This document shows, piece by piece, positions 1-9,020 of a stretch of DNA of 64,000 nucleotides. Location: NCBI GenBank assembly GCA_000620545.1, contig JIBA01000014.1, positions 434,001 to 498,000 on the forward strand, given 5' to 3'. The stretch comes from Intrasporangiaceae bacterium URHB0013 (GTDB taxonomy: Bacteria > Actinomycetota > Actinomycetes > Actinomycetales > Dermatophilaceae). Made by a program: the position numbers and the translations under genes. How positions within the stretch are numbered: position 1 is the stretch's first letter; every line of letters begins with the position of its first letter. The notes beneath the pieces were generated by a model, which saw only the letters and a list, made by a program, of their open reading frames with translations, ran no database searches and was not told the origin of the DNA.

Positions 1-28
1 CGCCTCGAGACGGCAGGCAGCCCGCCGG

Positions 29-1477
29 TCACGCGGCGTCCTCGTCGAAGCCGGTGCGGGTCATGACGCCCCAGACGTGCTTCTTGCCGCGCAGGCTCGA
101 CCACCAACCCTCGAGACGCCACCACACGGTGGCCTGGCGGTAGCCGATGTTCTCGAGGACGGATGCGGCGATCGTCTGCCACACGGCGCGCCACCGGTCG
201 TGCTTGTGGAAGGCCCACTCGTCGACGACCATCGCCGAGAGCGTCACGAGCACGGCATACCCGTAGGCCAGCACGAGGAAGAGGATCGCGTAGGGCACGT
301 TGACGACGCCGAGCGCCAACGCCAGCGGCACGATGAGAATGCCGAAGAGCTCGAGCAGCGGCGCGATGAGCTCGAAGAGCCAGTAGTAGGGCAGGGCGAG
401 CCACCCGACCCGCCCGTACTTCCGGCGGAAGAGCATCGTGCGGTAGGCCCAGAGCGTCTCCCAGAGGCCGCGGTGCCACCGGCGGCGCTGGTTGCGCAGC
501 ACCTTGGCGGTGACCGGGACCTCGGTCCACGACACCGGTTCGGGCACGAACTCGATGGCGTAGTCCCGGCCCTCGTCGCGCAACCTCTTGTGGATGCGCA
601 TGACGAGCTCGAAGTCCTCGCCGATGCTGTCGGGGTCCAGTCCCCCGACCTCGACGACGACGTCGCGGCGGAAGAGTCCGAAGGCGCCGCTGATGAGGAT
701 CAGCCCGCCCAGGCGCGACCATCCGGTGCGACCGAGGAGGAACGCGCGGAGGTACTCGACGAGCTGGATGCGTGGGAGCCACGTCTGGGGCATCTCGACA
801 CGGACGATGCGGCCCGAGACGACGCGGCTGCCGTTGACCGGTCGGATGGCTCCACCGGTCGCGACCATGCGCGTCGGGTCGTCCGCGAAGGGGCGGGTCA
901 CGTGCAGCAGACCGTCGGGCTCGAGGATCGAGTCGCCGTCGATCATGGCCACGAGAGGCTCGCTCGCAGCGTTGATGGCGACGTTGATGGCCTCGGAGCG
1001 GCCGGAGTTCTCCTTGCGGACGACGACGAGGCGCGTTCGACCGTCGCGCGGGACGTAGATCCCCAGCACCGTGGCCCGGACCGGGATCTCGTGGGGCAGC
1101 TCACGCGGCACCTGCACGAGGTCGAAGGCCTCCGCGAGGCGCGCGAAGGTCTGGTCGCTGCTGCCGTCGTCGACGACGACGACCTCGTGCCGGGGATAGC
1201 GCAGGGTGAGGAACGACTTGACCGCCATGACGATGCCGGCCTCCTCGTTGTACGCCGGGACCAGCAGCGACACCCCCGGCGCCAGGCCCGCGCCCTGCCA
1301 GGAGACTGCCGTCGACCGTCGACGCTGCTGGGCCCGGAACTCGAGGTAGGCCAGCACGATGAGCAGGAGCAACGAGGTGTTGATGAGGATGAAGTAGATG
1401 ATGATCGGCACCGCAGTGGCGTCCATGCTCCACACGACGAAGGACCGGAGCCCCTCGACGAAGCCGTCCCAGCTCAT
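29..1477 (-). CDS. Processive GT2 family membrane glycosyltransferase
   Basis: This 482-residue protein should polymerise or transfer sugars from a nucleotide-sugar at the membrane, like cellulose/hyaluronan-type synthases. A membrane helix lies at about residues 24-44. The GT-A domain follows, with the nucleotide-binding region VDDGSSD (102-108), a DGD metal site (180-182), an ED catalytic pair (287-288) and QRRRW (330-334), the QxxRW signature of processive enzymes. Three or four helices follow at about 360-420. Its ATG overlaps the stop of the HEAT gene upstream (ATGA), so the two are translationally coupled. The substrate cannot be read from the sequence. No PilZ domain is present, so c-di-GMP control is not evident. 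The fold is confident; the polysaccharide role is inferred. Confidence 0.85.
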   Translation of the reverse strand: MSWDGFVEGLRSFVVWSMDATAVPIIIYFILINTSLLLLIVLAYLEFRAQQRRRSTAVSWQGAGLAPGVSLLVPAYNEEAGIVMAVKSFLTLRYPRHEVVVVDDGSSDQTFARLAEAFDLVQVPRELPHEIPVRATVLGIYVPRDGRTRLVVVRKENSGRSEAINVAINAASEPLVAMIDGDSILEPDGLLHVTRPFADDPTRMVATGGAIRPVNGSRVVSGRIVRVEMPQTWLPRIQLVEYLRAFLLGRTGWSRLGGLILISGAFGLFRRDVVVEVGGLDPDSIGEDFELVMRIHKRLRDEGRDYAIEFVPEPVSWTEVPVTAKVLRNQRRRWHRGLWETLWAYRTMLFRRKYGRVGWLALPYYWLFELIAPLLELFGILIVPLALALGVVNVPYAILFLVLAYGYAVLVTLSAMVVDEWAFHKHDRWRAVWQTIAASVLENIGYRQATVWWRLEGWWSSLRGKKHVWGVMTRTGFDEDAA

Positions 1478-2532
1478 GCAGACGCCTTCTGCAGGCTGGC
1501 CAGCAGGCGTGCGGTGCGTACGGCGGGCTCGTCGTCGTGGCCGGCCAGGGCATGGCGCCCGTCGGGACCCATCGTCAGGAGCGCGGTCGCGGCCAGCTCT
1601 GCGAGCCGTGGATCCGCGTCGCCGAGCAGGAGCACGAGCGCCGGGATCGCCTCGGTCTCACCGAGCTCGCCGAGGGCGACGACGCAGGCCCGGCGCAGGG
1701 CGAGCGGCTCCGACGAGGCGGTGTGGGACACGAGGATGCCGACGTCCTCACCGCGACCGAGCCGACCGATGGCCACGGCGCTCGTCTCACGGACGGTGAG
1801 GTCGGGATCGAAGTCGAGCAGCCGGCGCAGCTCAGGCAGGCCTCGGGTGAAGCTGCGCTCGCCACTCAGGTGGGCGGCGACCATGCGGGTGCGGGCGTTC
1901 GGGTCGGCCATGCCGTCACGCAACACCCCCGAGATGCCGACGCCCATCGACTGCAGCGCCTCGGCCGCGGTGGCGGCCGGCAGCCCGCGCTCCGGCGCGC
2001 CGATCGCGGCGAGCACCGGACCGGCGGCCACGGGGTCGCCGATGAGCCCGAGCGCGTAGGCGGCGCTGTTGCGCACCTCCACCGACTCGTCGCCGAGGGC
2101 CTCGACGAGCAGCGGCACGGTGCGCTCGGCCCGGGCGAGGCCGAGCAGCTGGGCGGCTCTGGCCCGCTTGACCGTTGAGCGGCTCGTCAGGTCGTCGACC
2201 GCCGCATCGACTGCCCCGTGCACCTCCAGCACGTGGACGAGTTGCTCCGCGGGCACGCCCCGGACCTTGGTGAGCATCTCGGCGATGTTGCGGTCGAGAA
2301 CGGTGCGCGACACCCCGGTGGCCCAGGTCAGCTCCTCGGCAGCGGTGCCGTCGTCGTCCTCGCCGGCGGCCACCGTGATGAGCGGCTGCCGGAGCGGCGA
2401 GAGCAACATCTCGTCGCGCTGGTTGCGGCTGTGCCGCCGGGCGCGCACCGCGACGACGGCGATGATGAGGAGCACGCACGCCCCGAGGATGACGACGGTG
2501 GCGCCGACGAGCAGCGCCGCACCGACGATCAC
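1474..2532 (-). CDS. Membrane-anchored HEAT-repeat protein
   Basis: This 352-residue protein has one N-terminal transmembrane segment (about 5-29), a basic stop-transfer stretch (RARRHSRNQR) and a long cytoplasmic part. From about residue 110 it shows repeated 30-residue helical units with the HEAT pattern (for example VPLLVEALGDESVEVRNSAA and IPALVLLLGDADPRLAELAA). HEAT solenoids bind proteins, so this is probably a scaffold linking the regulator upstream to the glycosyltransferase downstream. That link is inference from the operon. The GTG start has GGAG 7 nt upstream and lies 13 nt after the response-regulator stop. No catalytic motif is visible. Confidence 0.8.
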   Translation of the reverse strand: MIVGAALLVGATVVILGACVLLIIAVVAVRARRHSRNQRDEMLLSPLRQPLITVAAGEDDDGTAAEELTWATGVSRTVLDRNIAEMLTKVRGVPAEQLVHVLEVHGAVDAAVDDLTSRSTVKRARAAQLLGLARAERTVPLLVEALGDESVEVRNSAAYALGLIGDPVAAGPVLAAIGAPERGLPAATAAEALQSMGVGISGVLRDGMADPNARTRMVAAHLSGERSFTRGLPELRRLLDFDPDLTVRETSAVAIGRLGRGEDVGILVSHTASSEPLALRRACVVALGELGETEAIPALVLLLGDADPRLAELAATALLTMGPDGRHALAGHDDEPAVRTARLLASLQKASA

Positions 2533-2545
2533 GACGCCGCTCCGT

Positions 2546-2947
2546 TCATCGAGCCCGGGCGAGCATGCCGTTGACGCGGTGGAGCAGCTCGCGTGGGCTG
2601 AACGGCTTGATGACGTAGTCGTCGGCGCCGACCGCGAATCCCGTGTCGACGTCGGAGTCGCGCGACTTCGCGCTCAGGAGCAGCACGGGCACGGACGAGA
2701 ACTCGCTCTCGCGGATCTTGCGGAGGACGTCGATGCCGGAGAGGCCGGGCATCATGACGTCGAGCACGGCCAGCTGCGGCGGGTTGGCGGCGAAGGCCTC
2801 CCAGGCGCTGATGCCGTCAGGCACCGCCTCGACGGCGTACCCCGCCTGGGTCAGCTTGAACTCGACGAGGTCTCGGATGTCGGCGTCGTCGTCGGCCACG
2901 AGGACGCGGACGGGACTGGCATCGGGGTCGCCGGCAGGCGCAGACAT
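2546..2947 (-). CDS. Stand-alone receiver-domain response regulator
   Basis: This is a 133-residue receiver domain with no output domain. It has the acidic pocket (VADDDAD), the phospho-acceptor Asp in LDVMMPGLSG, the Thr/Ser position in LLLSAKS and the conserved Lys in VIKPF. The ATG at 2947 (protein MSAPAG) was chosen because GGAG lies just upstream; an upstream in-frame start would add 22 poorly conserved residues. It begins the regulator-HEAT-glycosyltransferase operon. A CheY-like protein of this kind usually acts by protein-protein contact, and the membrane HEAT protein is the obvious candidate partner (inferred). The cognate kinase is not adjacent. Confidence 0.85.
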   Translation of the reverse strand: MSAPAGDPDASPVRVLVADDDADIRDLVEFKLTQAGYAVEAVPDGISAWEAFAANPPQLAVLDVMMPGLSGIDVLRKIRESEFSSVPVLLLSAKSRDSDVDTGFAVGADDYVIKPFSPRELLHRVNGMLARAR

Positions 2948-3102
2948 GGTGCTCCATGGTGAAGGTTCGGGGTGGTGAGTCCACTTTAGGAACATTTGCC
3001 CCGAATCGCGCACGAAACGCCCAAAGGGGACGGCGCCGATGTGGCGCCGCCCCCTGGTGGCGGTGGGTCAGGTCAGGGGCCTGCCCGGTCCGTCCGAGAC
3101 CG

Positions 3103-5304
3103 TCAGGACTCGTCGTCGAGCTTGGAGCCGCTCGTCTGCTGGACCTGGGTGAGGAACTCGTAGTTCGTCCGCGTCTTCTTGAGCCGGTCGATGAGCAGCT
3201 CGATCGCCTGCTGCGGGTCGAGTGCCGCGAGGACCCGGCGCAGCTTCCACATGATCTTCAGCTCCTCGCTCGCGAGCAGGATCTCCTCGCGGCGCGTGCC
3301 GGAGCTGTTGATGTCGACGGCCGGGAAGATCCGGCGGTTGGCCAGCTCGCGGCTGAGGCGCAGCTCCATGTTGCCGGTGCCCTTGAACTCCTCGAAGATC
3401 ACCTCGTCCATCTTCGAGCCGGTCTCGACGAGCGCGGTCGCGAGGATGGTGAGCGAGCCGCCGTTCTCGATGTTGCGTGCCGCGCCGAAGAACTTCTTGG
3501 GCGGGTAGAGCGCCGCCGAGTCGACGCCACCCGAGAGGATGCGCCCGCTGGCCGGGGCGGCGAGGTTGTACGCGCGACCCAGCTTGGTGATCGAGTCGAG
3601 CAGCACGACGACGTCGTGACCGAGTTCCACGAGACGCTTGGCCCGCTCGATGGCGAGCTCGGCGACCGTCGTGTGGTCCTCGGCCGGCCGGTCGAAGGTC
3701 GAGGAGATGACCTCACCCTTGACGGCGCGCTGCATGTCGGTGACCTCCTCGGGACGCTCGTCGACGAGGACGACCATGAGGTGGCATTCCGGGTTGTTCG
3801 TCGTGATCGCGTTGGCGAGCGTCTGCATGATCATCGTCTTGCCGGCCTTGGCCGGGGCGACGATGAGGCCGCGCTGTCCCTTGCCAATCGGGGCGACGAG
3901 GTCGATGATGCGCGTCGTCAGCACGTTCGGCTCGGTCTCCAACCGCAGTCGCTCCTGCGGGTAGAGCGGCGTGAGCTTGCCGAACTCCACTCGCTTGGCG
4001 GCCTCCTCGGGGGTCTGTCCGTTGACCGTGTCGAGGCGCACGAGGGCGTTGAACTTCTGCCGCCCGACGTTGCCGGAGGGCTGCTCGCCGTCCCGCAGCG
4101 CCTTGACAGCACCGGTGACCGCGTCGCCCTTGCGCAGACCGTTCTTCTTGACGATGCCGAGCGGCACGTAGACGTCGTTCGGGCCGGCGAGGTAGCCGGA
4201 CGTCCGCACGAAGGCGTAGTTGTCGAGGACGTCGAGGATGCCGCCGACGGGCACGAGCACGTCGTCGTCGCCGACCTGCAGGTCCGCGTCGTTCCAGTCC
4301 TGCCCGCCGCCCTCACGACCGCGACCGCGCTTGCGGTCGCGGCTGCGCTGGCGGTTCCGGCTGCGGCGGCTGCCGGCCTCGTCATCGTATGGGGACTGCT
4401 GACCACGGTTCTGGTCATTCGCGTCGCCGTGCTGGCGGTCCTGCTGGCGGTCCTGCTGGCGCGACTGCTGGGCACGGTCGCCCTGGCGCTCGCCCTGCTG
4501 ACGGTCCTGCTGGCGCTCGCCCTGCTGGCGGTCCTGGCGCTCGCCCTGCTGACGGTCCTGCTGGCGCTCGCCCTGCTGACGGTCCTGCTGGCGCTCGCCC
4601 TGCTGGCGGTCCTGGCGCTCGCCCTGCTGGCGGTCCTGCTGGCGCTCGCCCTGCTGACGGTCCTGCTGGCGCTCGCCCTGCTGACGGTCCTGCTGGCGCG
4701 ACTGCTGGCGATCGGACTGCTGGCGCTCCTGACGCTCGCCACGGCTGACCTGCTGACGATCGCCCTGCTGCCCACGGTCGGCCTGCTGCCCGCGCCGGTC
4801 GCGCTGACGGTCCTCGCGGTCGCCGGCGTCGGAGGCCTGCTGGTCGCCGGCGTCGGAGCGCTCGGTCGACGGGGCGGCGTCCTGGTCGTCGGCGCGAGCC
4901 GCACGGGCCTCGCTGGTTCCGCGGGCGCCCCGCTCGGAACGGGGTGCGCGGCCCTCGGCCGGCGCCTCGTCACGGTCCCGTCCGCGGTCGTCGGCCCCAG
5001 CCGCTGGCGCGGCGGACCCGGTGGACGCCTCCGGCGTCGTGGTGGAACCCGCCGGACGGCTGGCCCGACGCGAGGCGCGGGCCGGGGCCGCCTCGGCGAC
5101 GGCTGCGCCGTCGGAGCCCGTCGAGCGCGTCGCAGCGGCGGGGGCGGACGAGCCGCCGGACTGCCGGGCCTTGATCGCCTCGACGAGGTCGCTCTTGCGC
5201 ATCTTCGTCGTCCCGGTGATGCCCATCGACGACGCGACGCCCTTGAGCTCGTCCAGCTTCATGGCCGACAGGCCGGAGAGCGGACGGCTGGTTGTTTCTG
5301 ACAC
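3103..5304 (-). CDS. rho: Transcription termination factor Rho with long disordered insert
   Basis: Rho is the hexameric RNA-dependent ATPase that terminates transcription. The protein is about 733 residues against 419 in E. coli. It has a Rho N-terminal domain (about 10-48, LSAMKLDELKGVASSMGI), then about 285 low-complexity residues rich in Arg, Gln, Asp and Gly. The cold-shock-like RNA-binding domain begins near 338 (GGILDVLDNYAFVRTSGYL), followed by the P-loop GLIVAPAKAGKT (about 480) and Walker B VVVLLDSITKLGRAYN (about 563). The GTG at 5304 was chosen because AGGA lies 6 nt upstream; an ATG at 5340 is the alternative. Large basic inserts at this place are known in actinobacterial Rho proteins; here the insert is built from tandem repeats. 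The gene lies 229 nt downstream of thrB and has its own promoter candidate. Confidence 0.95.
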   Translation of the reverse strand: MSETTSRPLSGLSAMKLDELKGVASSMGITGTTKMRKSDLVEAIKARQSGGSSAPAAATRSTGSDGAAVAEAAPARASRRASRPAGSTTTPEASTGSAAPAAGADDRGRDRDEAPAEGRAPRSERGARGTSEARAARADDQDAAPSTERSDAGDQQASDAGDREDRQRDRRGQQADRGQQGDRQQVSRGERQERQQSDRQQSRQQDRQQGERQQDRQQGERQQDRQQGERQDRQQGERQQDRQQGERQQDRQQGERQDRQQGERQQDRQQGERQGDRAQQSRQQDRQQDRQHGDANDQNRGQQSPYDDEAGSRRSRNRQRSRDRKRGRGREGGGQDWNDADLQVGDDDVLVPVGGILDVLDNYAFVRTSGYLAGPNDVYVPLGIVKKNGLRKGDAVTGAVKALRDGEQPSGNVGRQKFNALVRLDTVNGQTPEEAAKRVEFGKLTPLYPQERLRLETEPNVLTTRIIDLVAPIGKGQRGLIVAPAKAGKTMIMQTLANAITTNNPECHLMVVLVDERPEEVTDMQRAVKGEVISSTFDRPAEDHTTVAELAIERAKRLVELGHDVVVLLDSITKLGRAYNLAAPASGRILSGGVDSAALYPPKKFFGAARNIENGGSLTILATALVETGSKMDEVIFEEFKGTGNMELRLSRELANRRIFPAVDINSSGTRREEILLASEELKIMWKLRRVLAALDPQQAIELLIDRLKKTRTNYEFLTQVQQTSGSKLDDES
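4487..4700 (-). repeat. Nested tandem repeat inside rho (27/24-bp units in a 78-bp super-unit)
   Basis: The string CGCTCGCCCTGCTG (plus strand) recurs at 4487, 4514, 4538, 4565, 4592, 4616, 4643 and 4670. The spacings are 27, 24, 27, 27, 24, 27 and 27 nt, so a 27+24+27 = 78-bp unit is itself repeated nearly three times. On the minus strand this encodes alternating QQDRQQGER and QDRQQGER units of the Rho insert. All spacings are multiples of three, so unit gain or loss would keep the frame. Confidence 0.9.
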
Positions 5305-5479
5305 GAAGGATCCTTCCCCCTCGTTTGCGGCCCGGGACATTCCAGCGGGCCGGACTTGGACCAGTTGGCTGGCCGTCTGAGATCCACCTCGGCGCAGAAC
5401 GCGCCCAGAGGCGAAGGAGTTCGCCTCAGTGTGGGGGTGATGCACCGGCCTGCGTTGTCGCGGCGTGTGGTGCGGGCTC

Positions 5480-5485
5480 ACGATA
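5480..5485 (-). promoter_or_regulatory. Candidate -10 box of rho
   Basis: TATCGT on the minus strand fits TAnnnT and would start a transcript near 5473, giving rho a 5' leader of about 170 nt. No clear -35 is seen. The rest of the 229-nt gap upstream of rho shows nothing else I can name. Confidence 0.35.
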
Positions 5486-5533
5486 CCACTCGAGGGGTCT
5501 CGGACGGGTGAAGGTGAGCAGCGGTGTCGCGGC

Positions 5534-6511
5534 TCAGCGCGCGTGCACCGTGGCGCCGAGCGCCGGGACCCTCGGCGTGAGCCGCTCCCAGTGGCCCGCG
5601 AGGGGTCCGGCGTCCACGTCTGCCGCGGCGTCGCGCGTCGTGAGGACGAGGACGCTCGGACCGGCCCCGGACACGACGGCCGCGTGGCCGTGGGACCGCA
5701 GCAGGTCGACGAGCTCCATCGTGGCCGGGTAGGAGGGGCGTCGCGCCTCCTGGTGGAGCCAGTCACGCGTCGCGGCGTGCAGGTGTGACGGGTCGGCCGT
5801 CAGTGCGTGCACGAGCAGGGCCGCACGTCCGGCACCTGCGGCCGCGGCTGCGAGCGGCACCGTTGCGGGCAGCACGGCACGGGCCGTGCGCGTCGCGAGC
5901 TGCGTCTCGGGGAGGAAGACCACGACCTCGACGTCGGCATGCGGGTCGAGGCGCGCGGTCACGGTGCGGTCGCCCTGGTCGCGTCCGGTGCCGTCCGGCA
6001 TCCAGCTCACCGTCAGCCCGCCGAGGACGCTGGCCGACGCGTTGTCGGGATGCCCCTCGAGCTCGCTCGACACGTGCGTCGCCAGGTCGAGGTCGACCGG
6101 TACGGCCGTGCCGGGAGCCGGCCACACGGCATACGCGCTCTCGTCCACGCCCAGCGAAAGAGCCTGTGCCGCAACGACTCCTGCGACGATGGCGGTCGCC
6201 GACGAGCCCAGGCCGCGGCCGTGTGGAACACCGTTGGTGGCCTCGATGTGCAGGCCCACCGGCGGTTCGACACCGAGGACCCCCCACGTGTGCCGCATCG
6301 TGGCGTGCACGAGGTGTCGCTCGTCGGTGGGCACGTCAGCCGCCCCCTCACCGGTGACCTCGATGACGAGACCGACTCTTCCGGAGGTCGTGACGACGTA
6401 GTCGTCCCAGAGACCGAGGGCCAGACCGATGGAGTCGAAGCCGGGCCCGAGGTTGGCGCTGCTCGCAGGCACGCGCACGCTCACGGAGCGGCCCGCGGGC
6501 ACCCGGTCCAC
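5534..6511 (-). CDS. thrB: Homoserine kinase
   Basis: This GHMP-family kinase phosphorylates L-homoserine with ATP, the penultimate step of threonine synthesis. The 325-residue protein begins near the GHMP N-terminal motif VRVPASSANLGPGFDS and has the ATP-binding glycine/serine loop HGRGLGSSATAIVAG. Near the C-terminus it has SGAGPSVLVL. The frame is open much further upstream, but that extension overlaps thrC antiparallel to its known domains. The GTG at 6511 lies 4 nt after the thrC stop with GAGG about 9 nt upstream, and gives the family's usual length. It is the last gene of hom-thrC-thrB. Chromosomal order thrC-thrB-rho is shared with Mycobacterium. Confidence 0.92.
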   Translation of the reverse strand: MDRVPAGRSVSVRVPASSANLGPGFDSIGLALGLWDDYVVTTSGRVGLVIEVTGEGAADVPTDERHLVHATMRHTWGVLGVEPPVGLHIEATNGVPHGRGLGSSATAIVAGVVAAQALSLGVDESAYAVWPAPGTAVPVDLDLATHVSSELEGHPDNASASVLGGLTVSWMPDGTGRDQGDRTVTARLDPHADVEVVVFLPETQLATRTARAVLPATVPLAAAAAGAGRAALLVHALTADPSHLHAATRDWLHQEARRPSYPATMELVDLLRSHGHAAVVSGAGPSVLVLTTRDAAADVDAGPLAGHWERLTPRVPALGATVHAR

Positions 6512-6515
6512 GCGG

Positions 6516-7610
6516 TCAGCCCTCGAGGCCGAGCGCCCGGGCCGCCGAGAACGCGTCGACCGAGACCCGGGTGGGCACGACGTCGCTGCCGTCGGCCGTG
6601 CGCAGCGCCCATTGGGGGTCCTTGAGCCCGTGGCCGGTGACGGTGCAGACGATGCGGGCACCGGGGGGCACGAGTCCGGCCGCGTGGCTAGCGAGCAGCC
6701 CAGCGACGGAGGCGGCCGAGCCGGGCTCGACGAAGACCCCCTCCTGCGACGACAGGTAGCGGTGCGCCTCGAGGATCTGCTCGTCGGTGACGGAGTCGAT
6801 GCGCCCACCTGACTCGTCGCGTGCAGCAACCGCCTGCTCCCACGATGCGGGGTTGCCGATGCGGATGGCGGTGGCGACGGTCTCGGGGTGGTCGACGGGG
6901 TGGCCGAGGACGATCGGCGCCGCACCGGCCGCCTGGAAACCCCACATCATCGGCAGGTGCGTGGCCGGGCCGGGCCGGTCGCTCACCGTCGGGTCGGCGG
7001 AGTACTCGCGGTAGCCCCGCCAGTACGCCGTGATGTTGCCGGCGTTGCCGACGGGCAGGCAGTGGATGTCGGGGGCGTCGCCCAGCGCGTCGACGACCTC
7101 GAAGCTCGCAGTCTTCTGGCCCTCGATGCGTGCCGGGTTCACCGAGTTGACGAGCTCGACGGGGTAGGCCTCGGCGAGCTTTCGCGCAAGCGTCAGGCAG
7201 TCGTCGAAGTTGCCGTCGACCTGCAGCAGCGTCGCGCCGTGGGCGATGGCCTGGCTCAGCTTGCCCATCGCGATCTTGCCGTCGGGCACGAGGACGCCGC
7301 AGGTCATGCCCGCCTTGGTCGCGTAGGCCGCCGCCGACGCGCTCGTGTTGCCCGTGCTCGCGCAGATGACGGCCCTGGCGCCCTTGCCGGCAGCGACGCT
7401 GATCGCCGTCGTCATGCCGCGGTCCTTGAACGATCCCGTGGGGTTGAGGCCCTCGTACTTGAGGTGCACCTCGGCCCCGACGCGCTCGGAGAGCTTCTCG
7501 GCGTGGATGAGCGGGGTGCCACCCTCGTGGAGCGTGACGACGGGCGCACCGTCGAGCATCGGCAGGCGGTCGGCGTACTCGCGGATCACTCCACGCCACT
7601 GGTGGGCCAT
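6516..7610 (-). CDS. thrC: Threonine synthase
   Basis: This PLP-dependent lyase converts O-phospho-L-homoserine to L-threonine. The 364-residue protein has the Schiff-base lysine in [10 protein letters not shown] (about Lys62), the substrate-binding [12 protein letters not shown] segment and the PLP-phosphate loop around [13 protein letters not shown]. The ATG at 7610 overlaps the hom stop by one base (TGATG), with GGAAGG 6 nt upstream; a GTG one codon earlier is possible. The stop lies 4 nt before thrB, so hom, thrC and thrB should be translated from one message. Confidence 0.95.
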   Translation of the reverse strand: MAHQWRGVIREYADRLPMLDGAPVVTLHEGGTPLIHAEKLSERVGAEVHLKYEGLNPTGSFKDRGMTTAISVAAGKGARAVICASTGNTSASAAAYATKAGMTCGVLVPDGKIAMGKLSQAIAHGATLLQVDGNFDDCLTLARKLAEAYPVELVNSVNPARIEGQKTASFEVVDALGDAPDIHCLPVGNAGNITAYWRGYREYSADPTVSDRPGPATHLPMMWGFQAAGAAPIVLGHPVDHPETVATAIRIGNPASWEQAVAARDESGGRIDSVTDEQILEAHRYLSSQEGVFVEPGSAASVAGLLASHAAGLVPPGARIVCTVTGHGLKDPQWALRTADGSDVVPTRVSVDAFSAARALGLEG

Positions 7611-8926
7611 CACGAACCTTCCACGCGCATCACGGAGTTGACACCACGGACGACGTCGAGCGTACGCAGTCGCTCCACCGTGGACGAGAGGGCTGCGTCG
7701 CTCGCGGAGTGCGTGACGACGATGAGGTTGGCGCGGGCGCCCTCGTCCTCGCCGGCGGGGACGAGCTGCTGGCGCACCGTCTCGATCGACACGTCGTGGT
7801 CGGCGAAGGCCGCTGCGACCTGCGCGAGCACACCGGAGCGGTCCTCGACGTCGAGGCTGATGTGGTACCTCGTCTGGGCATCGCCCATGGTCAGGACGGG
7901 TAGGTCGGCGTAGCTCGACTCCCCCGGGCCCAGGCCGCCGCCGACGCGGTGGCGGGCGACGGCGACGAGGTCCCCGAGGACCGCCGAGGCGGTCGGGTCA
8001 CCGCCGGCGCCCTTGCCGTAGAACATCAGCTCGCCGGCGGCGTCGGCCTCGACGAAGACGGCGTTGAACGCCTCGCGGACCCCGGCGAGGGGGTGCGACC
8101 GCGGGATCATCGCCGGGTGGACGCGGACGCTGATGCCCTTGTCGGTGCGCTCGCAGATGGCGAGCAGCTTGACCACGGAGTCCATCTCGCGGGCGGCCGC
8201 GACGTCGGCGGCCGACACCTCGGTGATGCCCTCCCGGTAGACGTCGGTGCCCGAGACCCGGGTGTGGAAGGCGAGCGAGGCGAGGATCGCCGCCTTGGCC
8301 GCGGCGTCGAAGCCTTCGACGTCCGCGGTCGGGTCGGCCTCGGCGTAGCCCAGCGCCTGGGCCTGCTCGACGGCGTCCGCGAAGCCGGCCCCCGTCGTGT
8401 CCATCTTGTCGAGGACGTAGTTGGTCGTGCCGTTGACGATCCCGAGGACCTTGCGCACCTCGTCCCCGGCGAGGGACTCGCGCAGCGGCCGCAGCAGGGG
8501 GATGGCGCCGGCGACCGCGGCCTCGTAGTAGAGGTCGACGCCGTGACGGGCGGCCGCGTCGTAGAGGGCGGGGCCGTCCTCGGCGAGGAGCGCCTTGTTG
8601 GCCGTGACGACCGAGGCGCCGTGCTCCATGGCGCGCAGGATGAGCGATCGGGCCGGCTCGATGCCGCCGATCACCTCGACGACGACGTCGGCCCGCGTCA
8701 CGAGCTCCTCGGCCTCCGTCGTGAAGAGGGCGGGGTCGACCCCGAGGGCGGCGCGGTCACGCCCGGCGCGGCGCACGGCGATGCCGACGATCTCGAGCGG
8801 CGTGCCGACGCGGGCCGACATGTCGTCGGCGTGCTCGGTGAGCAGGCGTGCGACGGCCCCGCCCACGACACCGGCCCCCAGCAGGGCGACGCGCAACGGC
8901 TGGATGTCACTCACGGCGCTGTCCAC
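7610..8926 (-). CDS. hom: Homoserine dehydrogenase with ACT domain
   Basis: This enzyme reduces aspartate semialdehyde to homoserine with NAD(P)H, at the branch point to threonine and methionine. The 438-residue protein has the Rossmann fingerprint [11 protein letters not shown] near the N-terminus, the catalytic region around [12 protein letters not shown] and [17 protein letters not shown], and a C-terminal ACT domain ([20 protein letters not shown]) expected to sense threonine. The GTG at 8926 has AGGA upstream; GTG at 8914 is an alternative. It lies 94 nt after lysA, so it may be read from the same transcript or from an internal promoter that I cannot identify. Confidence 0.95.
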   Translation of the reverse strand: MDSAVSDIQPLRVALLGAGVVGGAVARLLTEHADDMSARVGTPLEIVGIAVRRAGRDRAALGVDPALFTTEAEELVTRADVVVEVIGGIEPARSLILRAMEHGASVVTANKALLAEDGPALYDAAARHGVDLYYEAAVAGAIPLLRPLRESLAGDEVRKVLGIVNGTTNYVLDKMDTTGAGFADAVEQAQALGYAEADPTADVEGFDAAAKAAILASLAFHTRVSGTDVYREGITEVSAADVAAAREMDSVVKLLAICERTDKGISVRVHPAMIPRSHPLAGVREAFNAVFVEADAAGELMFYGKGAGGDPTASAVLGDLVAVARHRVGGGLGPGESSYADLPVLTMGDAQTRYHISLDVEDRSGVLAQVAAAFADHDVSIETVRQQLVPAGEDEGARANLIVVTHSASDAALSSTVERLRTLDVVRGVNSVMRVEGS

Positions 8927-9020
8927 GGTGCGAATCCTGCCGTCTGTCCGGGTGCTGGACGGTCATTGTTTCGCGATCCGGACATCTGCAGCGCAGGATC
9001 TCCACGATCTGCTGGATCCA

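Noticed and set aside
77-2059. 660-codon plus-strand frame
   Set aside because: It lies opposite the glycosyltransferase and HEAT genes and encodes His/Arg/Asp-rich low-complexity sequence without domains.
4487-4700. Regular repeats that could suggest a CRISPR array
   Set aside because: The units are contiguous with no unique spacers and are in frame inside rho.
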